Origin: Arthrobacter sp. Soil762
Lineage (GTDB): Bacteria; Actinomycetota; Actinomycetes; Actinomycetales; Micrococcaceae
Length of the DNA: 64,000 bases
Assembly: GCF_001428335.1 (NCBI RefSeq)
Contig: NZ_LMSG01000001.1
Coordinates: 372,841 to 436,840, forward strand
Direction of reading: 5' to 3'
Position 1 is the stretch's first letter. Each line of letters begins with the position of its first letter. Positions 34,694 through 44,267 of this stretch are shown here, one piece after another. A program made the position numbers and the translations under genes. The notes beneath the pieces were generated by a model, which made no database searches, had not been told where the DNA came from, and worked only from the letters and a program-made list of their open reading frames with translations.

Positions 34694-36223
34694 GTGAATG
34701 ACGCATCGAACGGTGGACGGCCGGAAGGTGAACCCCGCTCCCTCTGGGTCGCTACCGCCGGAACCACCGATTATCCTGTCCTGCGCGGGGATCTGGAGGT
34801 GGACGTCGCGGTTATCGGGGCTGGCGTCGCCGGGCTGACCGCCGCGTTGGCACTCAAACGCACCGGCCGGACCGTCGCGGTCATCGAGACCGCCCGCGTC
34901 GGAACCGGCGTCACCGGCCACACCACCGGCAAGGTCACCTCCCTTCACCGCCTTGCCTACACGGAACTTGCGCGCCGACACGGCAACGACACCGCGCGTA
35001 TCTACGGGGAGGCCAACCAGGCCGCAGTCGAACACGTCGCGCAACTCGTGGCCGCCGAAGCCATCGACTGTGACTTCCGCCGCGTCGCCAACTACACCTA
35101 CGCCGAATCCGACGACGCGCTCAGCCTCGTGCGCGCCGAAGCCAACCTTGCCGCCCGCCTCGGCCTGCCCGCCGCTTTCACCACCGACGTGCCGCTCCCC
35201 TTCCCGGTCAAGGGTGCGGTCCGATTCGACGGACAGGCGCAAATCCATGCCGTGAAATACCTCCAGGGTCTCGCCCGCGCGGTCAACGGTGAGGGCAGCT
35301 TCGTCTTCGAGGAGACCCGGGCGCAGCAGGTCCACGATGGTTCCCCAGCCGTGGTCGATACCGAACACGGCACCGTCCGGGCCCGCGGCATCATCGTCGC
35401 TACGAATGTGCCCTGGGGCGGCCAGGGCCTGTTCTACCTTCGGTCTCATCCGCACCGCTCCTACCTCGTAGCCGGACGCGTGGACAGACCACCGCTGGAC
35501 GCCACGTTCATCAGCGCCGACGAACCGATGCGATCCATTCTGACCACCAGCGTCAACGGCACAAACTACGTGCTCACCGGCGGCGAAGGCCACCGCGTGT
35601 CCGAGTCCGGCGACATAGCCGCGCGTTACCGCAGACTCGCCACCTTCGCCCACGACCGCCTCGGTGTGGACAAGATCGCGTACCGATGGTCAACACAGGA
35701 CGGCATCCCGCTCGACGGGCTGCCCTACGCCGGACTCATGTCCCCCACCGCCAAACACGTGTACGTGATCACCGGCCTGCGCAAATGGGGCCTGTCCAAT
35801 GGAACCGCTGCCGCCCTCATCCTTGCCGACACACTCAGCGGCCGGGAAAACCCCTGGGCCTCGGTGTTCAACAGCAACCGGTTCACCCCGGCGGCCAGCG
35901 CGAAACGGTTCGCGGAGGAGAACTTCAAAACCGTGTCAGCTGTCCTGGCCAGCAAGCTCCGCCGCCCGCCCGGCCACTCGGACCTGTCGCCGGGAGAGGG
36001 GACAGTCATCACAGTCAACGGCGAGAGCACCGCCGTCTACAAAGACGCGGACGGGCAGGTCCACGCCGTCTCCGCAACCTGTACCCACCTGGGCTGCACC
36101 GTCGGCTTCAACACCTCCGACGCCACGTGGGACTGCCCGTGCCACGGCTCCAGATTCACCACCGAGGGCACCGTCATCCAAGGGCCAGCCGCCAAGAACC
36201 TCCCATCTGCGCCGATGCCCTGA
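34694..36223 (+). CDS. FAD-dependent oxidoreductase with C-terminal Rieske domain
   Basis: Two-domain protein of 509 residues. The N-terminal DAO-type FAD domain (about 35-390) starts with VAVIGAGVAGLTAALAL and includes VGTGVTGHTTGKVTSLH. The C-terminal Rieske domain (about 425-509) has CTHLGC and CPCHGS, the Cys-His pairs that bind a [2Fe-2S] cluster. Proteins of this architecture are known in bacilli and actinobacteria, but their substrate is not settled. No signal peptide is seen. The GTG start follows GAGGTG. Confidence 0.9.
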   Translation: MNDASNGGRPEGEPRSLWVATAGTTDYPVLRGDLEVDVAVIGAGVAGLTAALALKRTGRTVAVIETARVGTGVTGHTTGKVTSLHRLAYTELARRHGNDTARIYGEANQAAVEHVAQLVAAEAIDCDFRRVANYTYAESDDALSLVRAEANLAARLGLPAAFTTDVPLPFPVKGAVRFDGQAQIHAVKYLQGLARAVNGEGSFVFEETRAQQVHDGSPAVVDTEHGTVRARGIIVATNVPWGGQGLFYLRSHPHRSYLVAGRVDRPPLDATFISADEPMRSILTTSVNGTNYVLTGGEGHRVSESGDIAARYRRLATFAHDRLGVDKIAYRWSTQDGIPLDGLPYAGLMSPTAKHVYVITGLRKWGLSNGTAAALILADTLSGRENPWASVFNSNRFTPAASAKRFAEENFKTVSAVLASKLRRPPGHSDLSPGEGTVITVNGESTAVYKDADGQVHAVSATCTHLGCTVGFNTSDATWDCPCHGSRFTTEGTVIQGPAAKNLPSAPMP

Positions 36224-36230
36224 CGGCCCA

Positions 36231-36629
36231 CTATCTGCTCACGGACCGTCGCTTGGGGGCGGTACGCACCAGGCCCACAGCGGCCAGGAGTGCTCCCACT
36301 CCTTCTGCGACCGCGCTGAGCGACTTCTCAAAAAACCACACCGGCTCATACATCGCGGGGAAGGGTCCAAAGGCCGGGATATCCACATACCGGTACAACA
36401 CCACGGCCACGAATGCGCTCAGCGCCACCACCAAGGCCAGGGCAAAAGAGGCTCTGCTTTCTCGGAACAGAACCCACAGCGCCGTCAGCACTGCCGCAGC
36501 CGATTCGAGATAGAACAAGTTGCCTTGTCCGATTCCGCCAGGCGAAGCCGCCTAGTAGCCGGGGGCCAGATAAATATGGACCCCGGCATCGATGAACAAT
36601 GCCAGTGCCGTCAGTACCCTCAGTGCCAT
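36231..36629 (-). pseudogene. Four-helix membrane protein gene interrupted by in-frame amber codon
   Basis: Reading from the ATG at 36629 gives 25 codons (MALRVLTALALFIDAGVHIY then LAPGY), a TAG at 36554-36552, and then an open frame of 106 codons that continues a small membrane protein (GNLFYLESAAAVLTALWVLF ... VLYRYVDIPAFGP). Both parts are in the same frame and look like one family of about 130 residues. A single C-to-T change of CAG (Gln) would explain the stop. The ATG is two bases after the cupredoxin stop, so it was the second gene of that operon. A TTG at 36518 could restart translation of the remainder, but without a good ribosome site. Confidence 0.75.
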
Positions 36630-36631
36630 GT

Positions 36632-37015
36632 TCATTTGACTATCAGCGTCCCGCGCATATTGGGGTGATAGGTGCAGAAGTAGGGGTAGGACCCGGTTGC
36701 CGAGGGCGCCGTGAACGTGGCCGTGCCGCCGCTTCCCCGCACATCCACGTCAAATGCCTGGCCCTGGTCTGCGGTGACGGTATGGCCCGCTGAATCCATG
36801 TTGGTGACCGTGACAAGGGCGCCCGGCGCGACGGTCAGCGGCGCGCCATACTCGAAGTCCTTGATGGTGATAACAGGCGCTCCAGGGGTGACCGCTCCCG
36901 TCGTCGCTGTCCCCGGCCCGGGGGACGCCGCGGGACTTCCGGCGCCGGAGCCGCAACCGCCCACAAGGAGCGCCGCCATCAGCAGCACTGTGGCCTTCGC
37001 CTGAATCGCTCTCAC
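36632..37015 (-). CDS. Cupredoxin-domain lipoprotein
   Basis: Exported protein of 127 residues. The signal peptide ends in a lipobox (LLVGGC, Cys21); a Gly/Ala/Pro linker follows. The cupredoxin domain (about 45-127) has the copper ligands His (SAGHTV) and the C-terminal loop Cys-X2-His-X3-Met (FCTYHPNMRG). It is a small extracellular type 1 copper or EfeO-like protein. GTG start with GAGGA eight bases upstream. Followed by the amber-interrupted membrane gene. Confidence 0.87.
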   Translation of the reverse strand: MRAIQAKATVLLMAALLVGGCGSGAGSPAASPGPGTATTGAVTPGAPVITIKDFEYGAPLTVAPGALVTVTNMDSAGHTVTADQGQAFDVDVRGSGGTATFTAPSATGSYPYFCTYHPNMRGTLIVK

Positions 37016-37165
37016 AGTGACCGTCCTCGACTCCGGAAACCAGGGCCGGCCAGGCCCTGCCTGTCCCTATCATTGTGCGCGCATCAGACGGAAATGGCGC
37101 CTGCGGTTCGGTGAAAGGCGGCCGACGGCGGTGAATGTCAGAGCCCGCAGATAGGTTCAGGGGAC

Positions 37166-38275
37166 ATGACCGCCACGAAGGGACCGCTCCTCCACATGTC
37201 CACAGCAGCATCGTTTGAATCAGCGCCCACGGCGTCCAGCATGCCGGATTGGTACCCGGACTTGCTGGCGTCCGTCACGGGCAAAGTCAGGGCTGGCCGT
37301 TCCAAGGCGATCGCCGCTGCGAACCAGGAAATGCTGCACAGTTATCTGGCGATCGGGCGGGACATTCTGGAACGCCAAAGTCTCGAAGGCTGGGGCGCCC
37401 GAATCGTCGACCGGCTCTCAGTTGATCTCAAGCGGCAGTTTCCCGAAGCAACCGGATTCTCGCCGCGAAACCTGAAATACATGCGGGCCTTCGCTGAAAC
37501 ATGGCCAACCGAGGCAATTGTGCAAGCGCCGCTTGCACAATTGCCCTGGTACCACCACCTCGCGCTGATCCATAAGCTCAACGACCCCGAAACACGGCTC
37601 TGGTACGCAGCTGCCGCCGTCGAGAATGGCTGGTCTCGTAACGTAATGGCACACCATATCGAGACGAAACTCCACGAACGCTCCGGCAAGGCGATCACCA
37701 ACTTCAAAGCGACATTGCCGCCGTCGGACTCGGATCTTGCCCAGCAATCATTCAAGGACCCATACGTCTTCGACTTCGTGTCCATGACAGGCAAGCGGAA
37801 TGAGCGTGAGCTTGAGGGGCAGCTCGTGGTGCACGTCGAAAAGTTCCTGTTGGAACTCGGCCAAGGGTTTGCCTTTGTCGGCCGGCAAGTCCGGTTGACT
37901 ATCGGCGACGACGAGTTTTTCGCCGATCTGCTCTTCTATAACTTCAAGCTCCGTTGCTTCGTCGTGGTGGAGTTGAAAGCCACCGCCTTCAAGCCGGAGT
38001 ATCTCGGCCAGATCAACATGTACATGTCCGCTGTTGACGACCTCCTGGGTCATGCTGACGACGAGCCGACCATCGGACTGCTGCTGTGCAAAACGAAGAA
38101 CAATGTCGTGGCCGAGTACTCTCTGCGGGGCTTCTCGAAACCGATCGGTATCGCCGAATGGGAATCCGAGATTGTGGCGTCCTTGCCTGAAGAATTCGCT
38201 GCCACGCTGCCCAGCATCAGCGAAATTGAAGCCGAGCTTTCGCAGGATTTTTCACAAGGAGATCCGGTGAATTAG
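37166..38275 (+). CDS. DUF1016 / YhcG-type PD-(D/E)XK nuclease
   Basis: Protein of 369 residues (ATG 37166; an ATG at 37196 is possible). The N-terminal half (about 30-180) is the helical DUF1016_N domain with GFSPRNLKYMRAFAE and LPWYHHLALIHKL. The C-terminal half is a PD-(D/E)XK nuclease core, DDEFFADLLFYNFKLRCFVV then VELKA, with the acidic-Lys pair in VELK. Family members occur with restriction or phage-defence loci and as solitary genes; here it stands alone. Codons are less GC-biased than in housekeeping neighbours, suggesting acquisition. Confidence 0.87.
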   Translation: MTATKGPLLHMSTAASFESAPTASSMPDWYPDLLASVTGKVRAGRSKAIAAANQEMLHSYLAIGRDILERQSLEGWGARIVDRLSVDLKRQFPEATGFSPRNLKYMRAFAETWPTEAIVQAPLAQLPWYHHLALIHKLNDPETRLWYAAAAVENGWSRNVMAHHIETKLHERSGKAITNFKATLPPSDSDLAQQSFKDPYVFDFVSMTGKRNERELEGQLVVHVEKFLLELGQGFAFVGRQVRLTIGDDEFFADLLFYNFKLRCFVVVELKATAFKPEYLGQINMYMSAVDDLLGHADDEPTIGLLLCKTKNNVVAEYSLRGFSKPIGIAEWESEIVASLPEEFAATLPSISEIEAELSQDFSQGDPVN

Positions 38276-38301
38276 CCGGAATCACTATGTAAGGCTCTGC
38301 G

Positions 38302-39039
38302 TCAGCCCGGAGTGAGGATGCAGAACTCGTTGCCCTCCGGGTCGGCGAGGCACACCCATGACACATCGCCCTGGCCGACGTCGGCGTCAGTGGCGCCCAG
38401 CGCCCGAAGCCTGGCCACTTCTGCCGCTTGATCATCACCCGGATACGGCATCAGGTCGAGATGGACACGGTTCCACACAGTCTCCACGCCAGAGGTGCGA
38501 AGTAATTCCAGATACGGCCCGACACCCTTGGCAGAACGCAGCCTCGCATGATCGTCATTCACCTCGTGCAGGGTCCAGTCCGTAGCCTCACCCCAGAACC
38601 GGGCCATGGCCCGCGGATCCGCGCAGTTGACCACCACCGTGGCGATCGGCCCGGTGTCCCGGTAGATCGGTCGCGGCTCCAGCACACAGAACACATTGCC
38701 CTCCGGGTCGGCCAGGACCGTCCACGGCACATCACCCTGGCCCACATCCGCGGGCGTGGCACCGAGCTCCAACAGCCGCGCGACCAGCTCCGCGTGATGG
38801 GCCTCAGAAGTGGTGGCTAAATCGAGGTGCGCGCGGTACTTCACTGTCTCGGGGTCCGGGACCGTGACGACATCGACGCAGACAGCGGCAGGGTCCGGCC
38901 AGGCGAAGCCCACGGGCTCAACATTGGTCACACCGGGTCCCTCGCTGGAAACACCCCAGCCGAGCGCCTCCGCCCAAAACCGGCCGAGGGCCGAGTCATC
39001 CCGAGCCTTGAAATTCACCTGAACAAGTCGCAGCGCCAT
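38302..39039 (-). CDS. Two-domain VOC family protein
   Basis: Protein of 245 residues made of two similar glyoxalase-like domains. Each half begins with a FW helix (ARDDSALGRFWAEALGW; ADPRAMARFWGEATDWTL) and ends in DVGQGDVPWTVLADPEGNVFCVL or DVGQGDVSWVCLADPEGNEFCIL. The near-identity of the two ends points to internal duplication. Function unknown, perhaps binding of a small toxic compound. The start lacks a ribosome site. Converges with the DUF1016 gene. Confidence 0.87.
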   Translation of the reverse strand: MALRLVQVNFKARDDSALGRFWAEALGWGVSSEGPGVTNVEPVGFAWPDPAAVCVDVVTVPDPETVKYRAHLDLATTSEAHHAELVARLLELGATPADVGQGDVPWTVLADPEGNVFCVLEPRPIYRDTGPIATVVVNCADPRAMARFWGEATDWTLHEVNDDHARLRSAKGVGPYLELLRTSGVETVWNRVHLDLMPYPGDDQAAEVARLRALGATDADVGQGDVSWVCLADPEGNEFCILTPG

Positions 39040-39230
39040 AGCACCCGACCCTATACCCAGGGCAATAACCGGTACGGGAGGCACTCCCTAGTTCGGGCCA
39101 TTATCGCGGAGTCTTTACTCCAACGCGTCGTCGAGTCAACAATGGCTCTTACAACAGCCTCCGCTGGCTCGGCAGCGCGCTGCCCATCCGACTGCCGCCC
39201 CGCCGGGCTGCCCTGCACAGGAGCGCTGAC

Positions 39231-40445
39231 ATGAACGATCCGACACCCACATCCCAGACAACCTCCGCAGTATCTGATCGCGCTGCACGGCTGGCGTCGA
39301 TCCCCTCCTTTCAGCGGGTTAACGCCTACATCCGGGAGTACAGTGCCCGCGGGTACGGGCAGGTGCCGGGCTGCGACTTCACCTTCGGCAATCCGCACCA
39401 GATGCCGGCCGACCGCTACGTCAATACGCTGCGGGACGCGCTGGCTCCTCAGAATGATCAGTGGTTCGCCTACCAGACCAACGGCGAGGCCGCCCGGGAA
39501 GCAGCCGCTCAATCCCTTCACAGGCTGCTGGATGTGCCCTTCCGGACGGAGGATATCTACCTCACCACCGGTGGCTTCGCTGCCATCGCCCTTGCGCTGA
39601 AGACCGTCGCCGATCCCGGCGACGAGATCATTTACAGCCTGCCGCCCTGGTTCCTATACGAGCCGCTGATCCTTGAAGCCGGGCTCGTACCGGTGAAGGT
39701 GAAAATCAACACAACCACGTTCGACCTTGACCTCGACGCGATCGAGGCCGCCATCACGGAACGCACCCGGGCAGTGATCGTCAACTCGCCCAACAATCCC
39801 ACGGGGCGGATTTATCCCCCCGAATTGCTGGTCAGGCTGGCCGAATTGCTGGAGGCGGCCTCGGCGAGGATTGGACGGCGGATTTACCTCATCTCGGACG
39901 AGGCCTACAACCGGATCGTTTTCGACGGCTTGCGGTTCCACAGCCCTGTGGAGTTCTACCCGCACACGCTCCTGGCCTACTCCTACGGCAAGACCCATCT
40001 CTCCCCAGGCGAGCGCGTCGGCTACCTGGCGTTGCCGCCCACCATGCCGCAGCGGGATGAGATGGAGCCGGCTATCACGGGCCTGCAGGTGGCGATGGGC
40101 TGGGTGTATCCGAACGCCCTGCTGCAGCACGCGCTTCCCGAACTGGAGAAGTTCACCATCGACGTCGGCCAGTTGCAGCGGCGCCGGGACCGTCTCGTCG
40201 ATGTGCGCGGCGGCATGGAGTACCTCGTCCGGGGGCCGGAGGGCACGTTCTACCTGTATGTCACGTCCCCCATTTCGGACGACGAGGCGTTCGCCACGTC
40301 ACTTGCCCGCCGGGACGTCTTCGTGTTGCCGGGCGTGCTGTTCGAGACGCCTGGCTTCTTCCGGCTCTCCCTGACAGCCAACGAGGACATGATCGAACGC
40401 AGCTTGCCGGCATTCGAAGCGGCGATGAAGGAAAGCCGCCCGTGA
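39231..40445 (+). CDS. PLP-dependent aminotransferase, class I/II
   Basis: Fold-type I aminotransferase of 404 residues. The PLP-binding lysine is in SYGKTHLSPGERVGYLAL (about residue 256). NSPNNPTGRIY and LISDEAYNRIVFDG supply the Asn and the Asp/Tyr contacts, and RLSLTAN holds the substrate carboxylate Arg. Substrate is not predictable; there is no pathway context. AGGAG seven bases before the ATG supports the start. Confidence 0.92.
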   Translation: MNDPTPTSQTTSAVSDRAARLASIPSFQRVNAYIREYSARGYGQVPGCDFTFGNPHQMPADRYVNTLRDALAPQNDQWFAYQTNGEAAREAAAQSLHRLLDVPFRTEDIYLTTGGFAAIALALKTVADPGDEIIYSLPPWFLYEPLILEAGLVPVKVKINTTTFDLDLDAIEAAITERTRAVIVNSPNNPTGRIYPPELLVRLAELLEAASARIGRRIYLISDEAYNRIVFDGLRFHSPVEFYPHTLLAYSYGKTHLSPGERVGYLALPPTMPQRDEMEPAITGLQVAMGWVYPNALLQHALPELEKFTIDVGQLQRRRDRLVDVRGGMEYLVRGPEGTFYLYVTSPISDDEAFATSLARRDVFVLPGVLFETPGFFRLSLTANEDMIERSLPAFEAAMKESRP

Positions 40446-40456
40446 TTCATGCTGAA

Positions 40457-40488
40457 GGAGCCCTGCCGGCTGTAGCCGACAGGACTCC
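40457..40488 (+). terminator. Hairpin after aminotransferase gene
   Basis: Imperfect inverted repeat GGAGCCCTGCCGGCT / AGCCGACAGGACTCC, 12 bases after the stop codon, followed by CCCC rather than a U-tract. The rest of the 212-base gap to relE shows nothing else. Confidence 0.5.
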
Positions 40489-40657
40489 CCCGGCGTCCCG
40501 CTGAAGTTCCGGTTACCCCGGGATCTGGATCCGCGCCGCTTCCTGCATCAGCGGCCCTTATTGGGTTGGGACTAGCCGGGGAACTCATCATCCGGGGCGT
40601 GGAAAGGGCAAACCGACAGCGGCCATCGATGTCCTGACCGGGAGGAAAGGTGGACGG

Positions 40658-40918
40658 TTACTTATCGTAGACGTCGCGTCGATGCCCTACGGTGACAAGA
40701 ACCACGAGCAAAACGTCGTCCTGGATCGTGTAGATGATCCGATAGTCACCTACACGGACCCGGTAACCCGGACGGCCGCTCAAGGCAATTGCTTTGGGCG
40801 GCCGCGGGTCTTGGCCGAGGAGCGCGATCGCACCTTGAATGCGTTCTTTGTCCTCGGGGTGAATTTTCTTAAGTGCGCGGATGGCCGCAGGTCTTAGCTC
40901 AATCCGGTAGGGGCTCAT
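40658..40918 (-). CDS. relE: RelE/ParE family toxin
   Basis: Toxin of 86 residues with the RelE fold: YRIELRPAAIRALKKIHPED, LLGQDPRPPKAIAL, GYRVRVGDYRIIYTI and VGHRRDVY. RelE-type toxins cut mRNA on the ribosome; ParE relatives poison gyrase. Arg in the VRVGDYR strand and the C-terminal HRRDVY favour RelE. The gene overlaps the antitoxin stop by four bases. A decayed second copy lies at 41.3-41.5 kb. Confidence 0.92.
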   Translation of the reverse strand: MSPYRIELRPAAIRALKKIHPEDKERIQGAIALLGQDPRPPKAIALSGRPGYRVRVGDYRIIYTIQDDVLLVVLVTVGHRRDVYDK

Positions 40919-41163
40919 GCCCAGCCCAGATCCGCCTTCACTTGTACCCAGGGAATGTTCTCGCCTTCTTCCGCCATTGCTGCATCGAACGCCGCAATGT
41001 CCTCGACTTCTTCCAAAGCAGCAAGCATCTGCTCATATCGCTCTGGCGATAGTAGAACCGCTGCCCGATGTCCGCGGCGTTCAATAAATACCGGCTCAGA
41101 CTCGGCCCTTTCGATGAGCTCCGGCAAGTGTGATCGCGCGTCCGTGATGTTGATGGTCGACAT
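40915..41163 (-). CDS. Phd/YefM family antitoxin
   Basis: Antitoxin of 82 residues: a Phd/YefM DNA-binding N-terminus (MSTINITDARSHLPELIERA) and an acidic toxin-binding tail (LEEVEDIAAFDAAMAEEGEN). It neutralises RelE and represses the operon. Start ATG 41163 is preferred over ATG 41178, which lies in the operator; TACATT six bases before 41163 suggests leaderless translation. Toxin and antitoxin genes overlap by four bases. Confidence 0.9.
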   Translation of the reverse strand: MSTINITDARSHLPELIERAESEPVFIERRGHRAAVLLSPERYEQMLAALEEVEDIAAFDAAMAEEGENIPWVQVKADLGWA

Positions 41164-41170
41164 GCAGCAA

Positions 41171-41199
41171 ATGTACATCTCTGAGTTTCAGATGTACAT
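41171..41199. promoter_or_regulatory. Operator palindrome of the phd-relE module
   Basis: Perfect 10-base inverted repeat ATGTACATCT (41171-41180) / AGATGTACAT (41190-41199) with a 9-base spacer. It overlaps the probable -10 (TACATT) of the antitoxin gene. This fits autorepression by Phd and the Phd-RelE complex. Confidence 0.8.
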
Positions 41200-41211
41200 A
41201 TACCCAAGAAA

Positions 41212-41308
41212 CTAGAAGTTCCACTTCTCAATCTCCTGCTTGCGCCCCTCAGAGAGGCCTTCGAAGCCCTTCGGGAACTTTAAGCCGATGTAATGGCCGT
41301 GGACGGCC
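41212..41308 (-). pseudogene. Relic of nrdF 3' end with internal deletion
   Basis: Reads AVHGHYIGLKFPKGFEGLSE and GRKQEIEKWNF-stop, matching Nrd[21 protein letters not shown] and ERKQEIK, and then its last residues DWDF. At DNA level 41231-41308 agrees with nrdF 43509-43586 at about 66 of 78 bases. 41211-41230, including the stop codon, agrees with the nrdF 3' end (43201-43220) at 15 of 20. So roughly 95 codons are missing between the two parts. Same orientation as intact nrdF, 1.9 kb away, directly upstream of the phd operator. Confidence 0.8.
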
Positions 41309-41319
41309 TGACCGACTGG

Positions 41320-41472
41320 ACCGTACGCGACGATGTACGACCAAGCTGCGCTCCTCGATTTATGTCCTGTAAATGATTTGCTCGTCATCGGATCACCGCC
41401 GCGCCCAGTCGGCCGCGTAACGCAAGTCTTTTTGGATAGCCGGGGATCTTGGCCCAGCAGCGAGATTGCGCC
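41320..41472 (-). pseudogene. Decayed relE copy
   Basis: The minus strand reads AISLLGQDPRLSKK, matching AIALLGQDPRPPK of the intact RelE (about 25 of 32 bases identical at 41441-41472). In another frame it continues DWARRR-stop-SDDEQIIYRT-stop-IEERSLVVHRR, which recalls YRIIYTIQDDVLLVV...HRRDVY. At least one frameshift and two stops are needed, so it is a pseudogene. It directly precedes the nrdF relic. Confidence 0.6.
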
Positions 41473-41509
41473 CACGCAAAATGTCAGACCTCCTTTCCAT
41501 AATGAGTAC

Positions 41510-43036
41510 ATGGCAAGCGAAGCGGTGGCAAAGGCGTTTGAGGCGATAGACGCCGCTGTTGCCATGCTTCGCGACGAGGTGGCTGAATCTGATTGCGGGT
41601 CGCCCTCGGACTCCGACCCTCTGGCTGTCGTTGCTGACGGATGCTTGGACATCCTTGCCGGGATCGCACGGGCTGAGGCTCGGATCGCGGCATTGAAGGC
41701 GGAGGCAGCCGCTACATATGCGGACTCGGCGCGGTCGGCGGTACCTCCGGACATGCCTGTCCAGGCGCAGGAAATGGCAATTGCTGCCGAAGTGGGCTGC
41801 GTACTGGCCATCGGCGGCCGGGCCGCAGGCGCGCTGCTGGAGCAATCCTGCGCTCTGGCAACATCTCTGCCACGCACCCTGGCAGCCCTTCAGGCGGGAA
41901 CGGTTTCGTGGCAGCACGCCAGGGTGATCGTGGACGAAACCGCCACCCTTGACCGCGACGCAGCCAAGGCACTGGAAGCCCACTTCCTCGAAGCTGACGC
42001 GCCCAGTCCTGCCTGCGGTTGCCCGGCCGGCGAGATGCCCGCCTACAGGTTCCGGCGGAAGGCCCGGACCTGGCGGGAACGCCACCACCCGGACAGCATC
42101 GAAAAACGCCACGCTAAGGGCGTCGAGGACAGGTGCCTGGAATATACTCCGGAGCAGGACGGCATGGCGCGGATGTCCGCCTACCTGCCCGCGGACCAGG
42201 CGGCTGCGATCTGGAACCGCATTACCGCCATCGCGCGGGGCCTGCAGGGTCCCGAGGAGGACCGGACGCTCACGCAGCTGAGGGCAGACGTCTTCGCCAC
42301 GGCAGCCCTTCGAAGCGACAGCGGCTGCACCCGCTGCCGCAACAGCATCGGGACTGCGGCTAGGGCGGGGGCACCCGGTCTTGCCGATATCCCCACGCCC
42401 CGGGCGGAGGTCCTGATCACCGTCCCCATCTTCTCCCTGCTCGGGGTGACCGAGGAGCCGTCGATGCTCGACGGGTACGGACCCATCCCAGCCTCCATGG
42501 CAAGGGAACTGGTGGCCAACGGAGCTGACTCGTTCCACCGGGTGCTCGTCGATCCGCGGGATGGGGCACCTTTGGAAATCGGCCGCACGAGTTACCGGCT
42601 CACGAAGGCCATGCGGAACTGGCTACGGATGCGCGACGGCAAATGCCCATTCCCCGGCTGCAGCAACCATTCCCTGGACAACGAGGCAGACCACCTCCTG
42701 GCCTGGCATCACGGCGGAACCACCGGGATCAGCAACCTTGGACAGCCATGTCGCCGGCACCACAGTCTCAAACACGCCAGCGGCTGGAAACCGACGCCGG
42801 CAACAAAGAATGAGCCGCCCGGCTGGGTGTCACCATCAGGGCGCAAATACAAAAGCGAACACCAGGACTGGGAACCGCCCCACTGGCCCCCTTCACTGGG
42901 GCCGCGGGCCGGCGAGGGACAATACTCTGGGCCTTGTGCACCAACGTCCACCGCCTCGCGGGGGACCGTGGACTATGTTCAGATGCCGCCATCGGCGGGA
43001 GAAGACTGCCTTCGGGCGTACCTCAGCGCAAGATGA
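41510..43036 (+). CDS. DUF222-HNH endonuclease (13E12 repeat family)
   Basis: Protein of 508 residues. The helical DUF222 domain (about 1-330) precedes an HNH nuclease domain (about 375-420): CPFPGCSNHSLDNEADHLLAWHHGG then CRRHHSLKH, with the zinc cysteines and catalytic histidines. Such genes occur in many copies in actinobacteria and are suspected to be mobile. The ATG has no ribosome site but CATAAT exactly six bases upstream, a leaderless layout. It sits between intact nrdF and the relE/nrdF relics, on the opposite strand. Confidence 0.88.
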   Translation: MASEAVAKAFEAIDAAVAMLRDEVAESDCGSPSDSDPLAVVADGCLDILAGIARAEARIAALKAEAAATYADSARSAVPPDMPVQAQEMAIAAEVGCVLAIGGRAAGALLEQSCALATSLPRTLAALQAGTVSWQHARVIVDETATLDRDAAKALEAHFLEADAPSPACGCPAGEMPAYRFRRKARTWRERHHPDSIEKRHAKGVEDRCLEYTPEQDGMARMSAYLPADQAAAIWNRITAIARGLQGPEEDRTLTQLRADVFATAALRSDSGCTRCRNSIGTAARAGAPGLADIPTPRAEVLITVPIFSLLGVTEEPSMLDGYGPIPASMARELVANGADSFHRVLVDPRDGAPLEIGRTSYRLTKAMRNWLRMRDGKCPFPGCSNHSLDNEADHLLAWHHGGTTGISNLGQPCRRHHSLKHASGWKPTPATKNEPPGWVSPSGRKYKSEHQDWEPPHWPPSLGPRAGEGQYSGPCAPTSTASRGTVDYVQMPPSAGEDCLRAYLSAR

Positions 43037-43141
43037 GCTGCCGGACGAACCTGCCGGGCCTCCACCGTCCCGTGGGCTCCGCTGCGCCACCGCCTGTCCC
43101 GGGCACCGGATCCACTCGATCTGCCCCCAACGCACAAGGGG

Positions 43142-43162
43142 CACCGCACAAAGCGTGCGGTG
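43142..43162. terminator. Hairpin between HNH gene and nrdF
   Basis: CACCGCAC / GTGCGGTG stem around AAAGC, between the convergent stops at 43036 (+) and 43202 (-). Likely serves both transcripts. Confidence 0.65.
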
Positions 43163-43201
43163 TCCCTTGTTGTCAGGTCCTGGAAATTGCCTGTTTTTGT
43201 C

Positions 43202-44209
<1,008 letters not shown>

Positions 44210-44215
44210 TTAAGC

Positions 44216-44247
44216 GTACGACGGCGGGCGGGCGCCCGCCGTCGTAC
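44216..44247. terminator. Strong hairpin between nrdE and nrdF
   Basis: Perfect 14-bp stem GTACGACGGCGGGC / GCCCGCCGTCGTAC with a four-base loop. It lies after the nrdE stop and 40 bases before the nrdF start, both on the minus strand. It could be a partial terminator, a processing or stability element setting the nrdE:nrdF ratio, or mark a separate nrdF promoter. Confidence 0.7.
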
Positions 44248-44267
44248 TGTCCAGATTTAGTTGAAGA

